Assembly: GCA_002529455.1 (NCBI GenBank)
Contig: NYMS01000033.1
Coordinates: 1 to 64,000 of the forward strand
Direction: 5' to 3'
DNA length: 64,000 nt
Origin: Glycomyces fuscus
Lineage (GTDB): Bacteria > Actinomycetota > Actinomycetes > Streptosporangiales > Streptosporangiaceae
Below the pieces are notes generated by a model. The model was not told the DNA's origin. It worked only from the letters and a program-made list of their open reading frames with translations, and did not search any database. Made by a program: the position numbers and the translations under genes. Shown piece by piece: positions 60,053 through 64,000 of this stretch (positions are counted from its first letter, which is position 1; every line of letters starts with the position of its first letter).

Positions 60053-61753
60053 CTACTCGGCGAGGTCCCACTCACCGATGTTGTAGGTGGCGCGGTAGCT
60101 GGACTGCAGGTTGTCCTCGACGTTGGCGAGCCTGTCGCTCACGAAGAAGTAGTTGGGCTCGGCCACGATCGGCAGGACGTAGGCGTCCGGGACCACGGCG
60201 GCCACGGCGGCGTTGGCGTGCTCGGCCGCCTCGTCCAGGTTGGCCGCCGTCGCGGTGGCCTCGGCGTGCTCGTCCACCTCGTCGTTGGAGTAGCCGCCGA
60301 AGTTGCTGGTGCTCTCGCTGTGCCAGAACTGCTCGGGGCTGGAGGCGAAGTACGGGCTGCCGCTCCAGCCGAACTGGACGATGTCGTAGTCCTGCCCGGC
60401 CAGCATCGTGCCCAGGTCGTCGGTCATCTCGATGGTGGTCTCGATGCCGATCTCGGCGAGCTGGGCCTGGATCAGCTGCACGGAGTTGTTGCGGATGACG
60501 GTGTCGGTGCTGCGCAGGCGCAGCGGGCCGACCTGCTCGCCGTCGAGCATGAGGGTGTCGCCGTCGAGCTCGTAACCCGCCTCCTCCAGGATCTCGATGG
60601 CGGCATCGACGTCGCCGCTGCCCTGGCCGGACTCGGAGAGGTGGTCCTCGAAGTACTCGCTCGTGCTGCCGAAGATGTGGTTGTTCTTCAGCTCGTACTC
60701 GGGGTAGCCGGCCTCGAAGTTGCGGCTGGCGATCTGGTCGCGGTCGATCGCCGTGAAGACGGCCCTGCGCAGCTCGACGTCGGAGAGCCACTCGTTCTCG
60801 ACGTTGATGTCGATGTGCTCCCAGATGTTGCCCTCGGCGACGGTGAGGGTGGCGCTCTCCATGTCCTGGAGCTGGGTGATGACGTCCTCGCTGTACTGCG
60901 CGGGGTTGGCGCCGTCGATCTCGCCGTTCTGGAAGGCGGGGACGAAGGTGCCCTCGTCGGTGTTGTACGGCATGATGATGCGGTCGAGCGCGGGCTGCGT
61001 CTCACCGAACCACTCGGGGTTGGGCTCCTTGACGACCTGGTTCTCCAGGTCGCCGTCCACGATCTGGTACGGGCCGCCGGACCACTCGGGGCGCGTCTCG
61101 TGCAGCCAGGCGTAGTACTCGCCCAGCTGCGCGGGGTCGTCGACGTCCCAGCCCTGCTCCTCGGCCAGGTGCGCCGGGTAGAAGCCGCCCGCCACGCTGT
61201 GCGCGTCGAACATGCCCACCCACTCGGGGTTGGCCAGCCCCTCCTTCAGCCGGAAGGTGGCCGTCTTGCCGTCGACCTCGACCTCCTCGACCATGTCGGC
61301 CGCGGTGGTGCCGCGGGAGTCGCAGGTGTCGCAGTAGCCCTCGGTGGGGGACGCGGACATCATCATGGTGACCCGCAGGTCCTCACCGGTCATCGGCGTG
61401 CCGTCGTTCCACACGGCGTCCTCGGCGAAGGTGAAGCTGAACTCGAAGGGGCCCGCGTCCGGGTCGTCGTTGATGAGCGTGGGCTCCTCGGCGAGGACGT
61501 CCATGTCGTACTCGTAGGTGCCGTCGGGCTGGTACTGCCCGGTGAAGGGCACGACACCGGAGAGCGCCTGGATGACGTAGACGCTGCCTCCGGCGCTACT
61601 GATGGCTCCCCAGGCGGCGGGAAGGCTGTTGATCACCCACGTGACCTCCTTCTCCTGCTCACCCTCGTCACCGCCGCCGCCGCAGGCGGTCAGCATCATC
61701 AAAGCGGAGGTGCTCGCCGCTGCGAGCGCGAGCGTCTTCCTTCGTTTGTGCAT
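60053..61753 (-). CDS. Peptide-binding lipoprotein (DppA/OppA family)
   Basis: The 566-residue SBP family 5 protein has a basic n-region (HKRRK), hydrophobic core and lipobox LTAC at about residue 24. The mature part shows FTFAEDAVWNDGTPMTGED and the family core around LDRIIMPYNTDEGTFVPAFQNGEID. A CxxC pair (GYCDTCDSRG near residue 140) is unusual and could be a disulfide. It is the first gene of a five-part importer. AAGGG precedes the ATG. Confidence 0.94.
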   Translation of the reverse strand: MHKRRKTLALAAASTSALMMLTACGGGGDEGEQEKEVTWVINSLPAAWGAISSAGGSVYVIQALSGVVPFTGQYQPDGTYEYDMDVLAEEPTLINDDPDAGPFEFSFTFAEDAVWNDGTPMTGEDLRVTMMMSASPTEGYCDTCDSRGTTAADMVEEVEVDGKTATFRLKEGLANPEWVGMFDAHSVAGGFYPAHLAEEQGWDVDDPAQLGEYYAWLHETRPEWSGGPYQIVDGDLENQVVKEPNPEWFGETQPALDRIIMPYNTDEGTFVPAFQNGEIDGANPAQYSEDVITQLQDMESATLTVAEGNIWEHIDINVENEWLSDVELRRAVFTAIDRDQIASRNFEAGYPEYELKNNHIFGSTSEYFEDHLSESGQGSGDVDAAIEILEEAGYELDGDTLMLDGEQVGPLRLRSTDTVIRNNSVQLIQAQLAEIGIETTIEMTDDLGTMLAGQDYDIVQFGWSGSPYFASSPEQFWHSESTSNFGGYSNDEVDEHAEATATAANLDEAAEHANAAVAAVVPDAYVLPIVAEPNYFFVSDRLANVEDNLQSSYRATYNIGEWDLAE

Positions 61754-62418
61754 CAGTTACACCCTTGATCACTAATACGAGCCGAACCTCGGGGTTGCGT
61801 GGTTCGCACACGCCCCGCAGAACTTAGGCGATTAGTCGATCAGAAGACCATTGAGCGAAATGTCTGTATAGCCCTACTGCCGGATTCGTGACCCATCCGC
61901 AACCGGTTCGCGCCCATCGCCCCGAACCGACGACACATAGTCCCAACCCCACGGCAACACGAATGTCACCGCAGGTCAGAGCCCGATCCTAGGCCACTCT
62001 TCCACTCTCTTGATTCGGACAAGCCCGAAATACATTGCGGGCCAGTTAAGCCAGTCAACAATGTTTAAGGTAAAGTAAACGACGTTTAACTACGCGTCCG
62101 TTCCAAACGATTACGGAGAGGGAAACGGACAAAAGTCACCAAAGCTCACATATAATCCCGAATGTTCGCACCGATCCCCCCGTCGCCCTCGGGGCGACTT
62201 CCCACAGAAACGGAACACGTTAAACATAGGATGACGTGATGTTAAGAAGACATGGGAGTCGAAACCACCCACACAGGGGCGGACTACCCCAGGAAGGTAC
62301 TGAAATCCACAGCTCCGGCTGTCCGAAACCGCCAGCCGCACACCACGGGAGCCGATAGGGTTTCGAACGGCGATCGCCGTCATCCCACCCGCGGTGTCCA
62401 GCGAGAGAGGCCCCTGCC
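61754..62418. promoter_or_regulatory. AT-rich divergent promoter region with repeated GTTTAA motifs
   Basis: The 665-bp region is much less GC-rich than the genes. GTTAAG (62045), GTTTAAG (62063) and GTTTAAC (62084) recur at 18-21 bp spacing. GTTAAACAT near 62219 and ATGTTAAG near 62238 form an inverted pair. The spacing of about two helical turns suggests cooperative binding of a regulator. A hairpin GTCGCCC-TCG-GGGCGAC lies at 62182-62198. No gene is supported. Confidence 0.45.
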
Positions 62419-62892
62419 GTGTCCGAAACAGTCCGCATGGTCTGCCCGGTAGGCCGCAAGCACGTGGAGCTGTGGGCCGGATACGCTCTGGTGGCCCTCG
62501 GCGCCCTTGCGATCGCGGTCGACGTCTCGCACTGGGCCAACATCACCCTCGGCGTCCTGCTGGCCCTCATGGGCGCCGCCCTGGCCGCGCACGGCCACAT
62601 GATCAAGGCGCCCGTCCTGGAGGTCTCCGACGGCGAGTTCCGCTACCAGCGGGGCCGCTACATCGTGCGCGTGCCCTTCCACGACATCGGCTCCTACTAC
62701 GTGCTGCCGGGCCGCATCCGCTCCCTGGGGCTGTGCGACACCGCCGGGCGCCCCAAGCGCTTCCCCTCGCTCCAGAGCCGCCGCACCTCGCGCGCCTACC
62801 TGCCGCTGACCGGGATGACCAGCCCGGCCCGCGTCGAGTCGTTCATGGCGATGGCGGGCATCCCGCCGCGCGGGCGCTCGCTGACCTCCTGA
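62419..62892 (+). CDS. Small membrane protein with PH-like domain
   Basis: The 157-residue protein has two predicted helices (residues 18-36 and 43-62) followed by a beta-rich cytoplasmic region (VLEVSDGEFRYQRGRYIVRVPFHDIGSYYVLPG) that resembles the bacterial PH-like (DUF-type) fold of actinomycete membrane proteins. Function unknown. GTG start with GAGAGAGG upstream. Confidence 0.65.
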   Translation: MSETVRMVCPVGRKHVELWAGYALVALGALAIAVDVSHWANITLGVLLALMGAALAAHGHMIKAPVLEVSDGEFRYQRGRYIVRVPFHDIGSYYVLPGRIRSLGLCDTAGRPKRFPSLQSRRTSRAYLPLTGMTSPARVESFMAMAGIPPRGRSLTS

Positions 62893-63106
62893 GCGCCGCG
62901 GACCCCTTCCCGGCCGCGCGGCCCCGCCCCACGGGGATCGCGCCCGCCCCTTCCGGGGACCGCGGCTCCCCCTCCCGGGGACCGCGGCTCCTCCGCCTCC
63001 GGGAAGCCTCCGGGAACAGCGGCGACCACTCCGAGCTGCCACGACATATACCGACACATCGGGCAATTACCCACCACGCCCCGTACGGACATACCGCCGC
63101 AAGGCC

Positions 63107-63742
63107 ATGTCCTCTACTCTCGATGGGGTGAAGCAGTCCAGAATCACCGCCATCCTGACCGTAGCGGGGATGCTCGCGGCCATGTGGGTCTTCGAGATCC
63201 TCGACAGCTTTCTGCTCCTGGGAACGCTCGACCAGCGGTACGGCCTGCGCGCCTGGGACCTCCAGGGGCCCTGGACCGTGTTCACCGCGCCGTTCATGCA
63301 CGGGAACCTGGAACACCTCATCGGAAACTCGCTGCCGTTCCTCGTGCTGGGCGCACTCGTCGCGTTCAGCGGTCTGGGGCGGCTCCTGCTCACCACGCTG
63401 ATCGTCATCCTGGTCAGCGGTGTGGGCGTGTGGCTGTTCAGCTCACCGTTCTCCCTCACCGTGGGCGCCAGCGGCCTGGTCTTCGGCTACTTCGGCTACA
63501 CGGTCCTGCGCGGGATCGTCGAGCGCAAGACCATCGACATCGTCATCATGATCTGCGTGATCCTCTTCTACGGGACGATGATCTGGGGGGTCCTGCCCCA
63601 GTACCCCGGCGTCTCGTGGCAGGCACACCTCTTCGGCTTCATCGGCGGTCTGCTCGCGGCCTACCTGCTGCCCAGGCGGGAGCGCAGGAGGCAGCTCAAC
63701 CAGGGCTACGGAGGCGCCCAGGGCGGCTACTACGCCCCCTGA
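63107..63742 (+). CDS. Rhomboid family intramembrane serine protease
   Basis: This 211-residue protein has six membrane helices. Catalytic Ser is in VGASGLVFGYFGY, and catalytic His is in WQAHLFGFIGG. The L1-like motif TAPFMHGNLEHLIGNSLPFLVLG is also present. A Gly/Tyr/Gln-rich tail follows. It would cut transmembrane proteins in the plasma membrane. The start may be the ATG at 63107 or a GTG at 63128. Confidence 0.92.
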   Translation: MSSTLDGVKQSRITAILTVAGMLAAMWVFEILDSFLLLGTLDQRYGLRAWDLQGPWTVFTAPFMHGNLEHLIGNSLPFLVLGALVAFSGLGRLLLTTLIVILVSGVGVWLFSSPFSLTVGASGLVFGYFGYTVLRGIVERKTIDIVIMICVILFYGTMIWGVLPQYPGVSWQAHLFGFIGGLLAAYLLPRRERRRQLNQGYGGAQGGYYAP

Positions 63743-63781
63743 CGGCGCTTCCGGAGACCCTGCGCGGCCCCCGGAACGCGG

Positions 63782-63809
63782 ACGGGCCGCCCCGCGAGGG
63801 GCGGCCCGT
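63782..63809. terminator. Bidirectional terminator
   Basis: ACGGGCCGCCCC-GCGA-GGGGCGGCCCGT, perfect 12-bp stem between convergent genes, followed on the plus side by TCTCGTG. Confidence 0.8.
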
Positions 63810-63886
63810 TCTCGTGTGGGCGGGGTCCCGGGGCCGAAGGGGTGTCCGGAACCGGCGGGCGTACGGGGACGCGGCCCCGTACGCCG

Positions 63887-64000
63887 CTAGAACTCCAGGC
63901 CCTCGGCGTCCTCGCCCAGGGTGCGCTCCAGGAACTCGGGGTTCTCCGAGAGCCAGGCGCGGGCGCCCGCCTCCGGGTCGTCCTCGTGCTCCTGGAGGGT
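63887..64000 (-). CDS. C-terminal end of a substrate-binding protein, probably glycine-betaine type
   Basis: The last 37 codons of a minus-strand gene that continues past the right edge. The sequence DDPEAGARAWLSENPEFLER resembles the helical end of OpuAC-like glycine betaine/choline binding proteins (a WLxENP motif). With so little sequence the assignment is tentative. Confidence 0.55.
   Translation of the reverse strand, partial: TLQEHEDDPEAGARAWLSENPEFLERTLGEDAEGLEF

Overview
The window is 64 kb of very high-GC DNA with codon use, small DUF397 proteins, GTG/TTG starts, possible leaderless genes and lipoprotein/Tat signals typical of a mycelial actinomycete. The gene set would fit Nocardiopsis or a close Streptosporangiales relative. 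The genus is an inference, because no rRNA is present. All calls were made by reading the sequence; no database search was possible.

Left edge (1-4.5 kb): a degraded accessory strip. It holds an HTH gene fragment, nested palindromes, an esterase divergent from a TetR regulator with two palindromic operators, an IS3 orfA fragment, an orphan DUF397 gene and a tRNA-Lys(TTT). 4.6-9.2 kb: an arsenic-resistance island with an ArsR-ArsN fusion, an ArsO-like flavoprotein, an Acr3 arsenite efflux pump, a second ArsR and an ArsC arsenate reductase. 9.6-19 kb: undecaprenyl-diphosphatase with an unusual repeat-bearing tail, two small unknown proteins, an ABC importer (ATPase, permease, NMT1/THI5-type lipoprotein) followed by a RutA-like flavin monooxygenase, a DUF2795 protein and NhaA. 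19.5-24.4 kb: an SLC13 anion symporter, an orphan TAXI-type binding lipoprotein and a two-component system, which probably form one sensing and uptake unit.

25.4-33.8 kb is the most remarkable part. It is a tightly coupled four-gene minus-strand operon: trypsin-like protease with a C-terminal adaptor domain, VMAP-like protein with a matching N-terminal adaptor domain, MoxR AAA+ ATPase, and a 1,515-residue protein joining a SAV_2336/vWA-like region to an NB-ARC ATPase and a TPR array. It matches the logic of the vWA-MoxR-VMAP ternary conflict systems: NTP-dependent sensing, then recruitment of a protease effector by adaptor-adaptor contact.

34-40 kb: a MarR regulon (DoxX protein and DODA-type dioxygenase share a MarR-like operator), a NADAR protein, two SDR enzymes and an HTH regulator. 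40-47 kb: a CUT1 sugar ABC transporter with a GH3 glycosidase and a divergent TetR regulator. 47-55.5 kb: an L,D-transpeptidase, an SMR efflux gene with its TetR, an AraC regulator, a TIGR03086 protein, an ABC1/UbiB-like kinase and a PBP4-type DacB. 55.8-61.8 kb: a complete peptide/nickel-type ABC importer with fused ATPases. 62.4-64 kb: a small membrane protein, a rhomboid protease and the C-terminal end of a probable glycine-betaine-type binding protein. A dispersed, self-complementary intergenic repeat family, with apparent compensatory changes in its stem, occurs at about 43.5, 47.1 and 50.7 kb.
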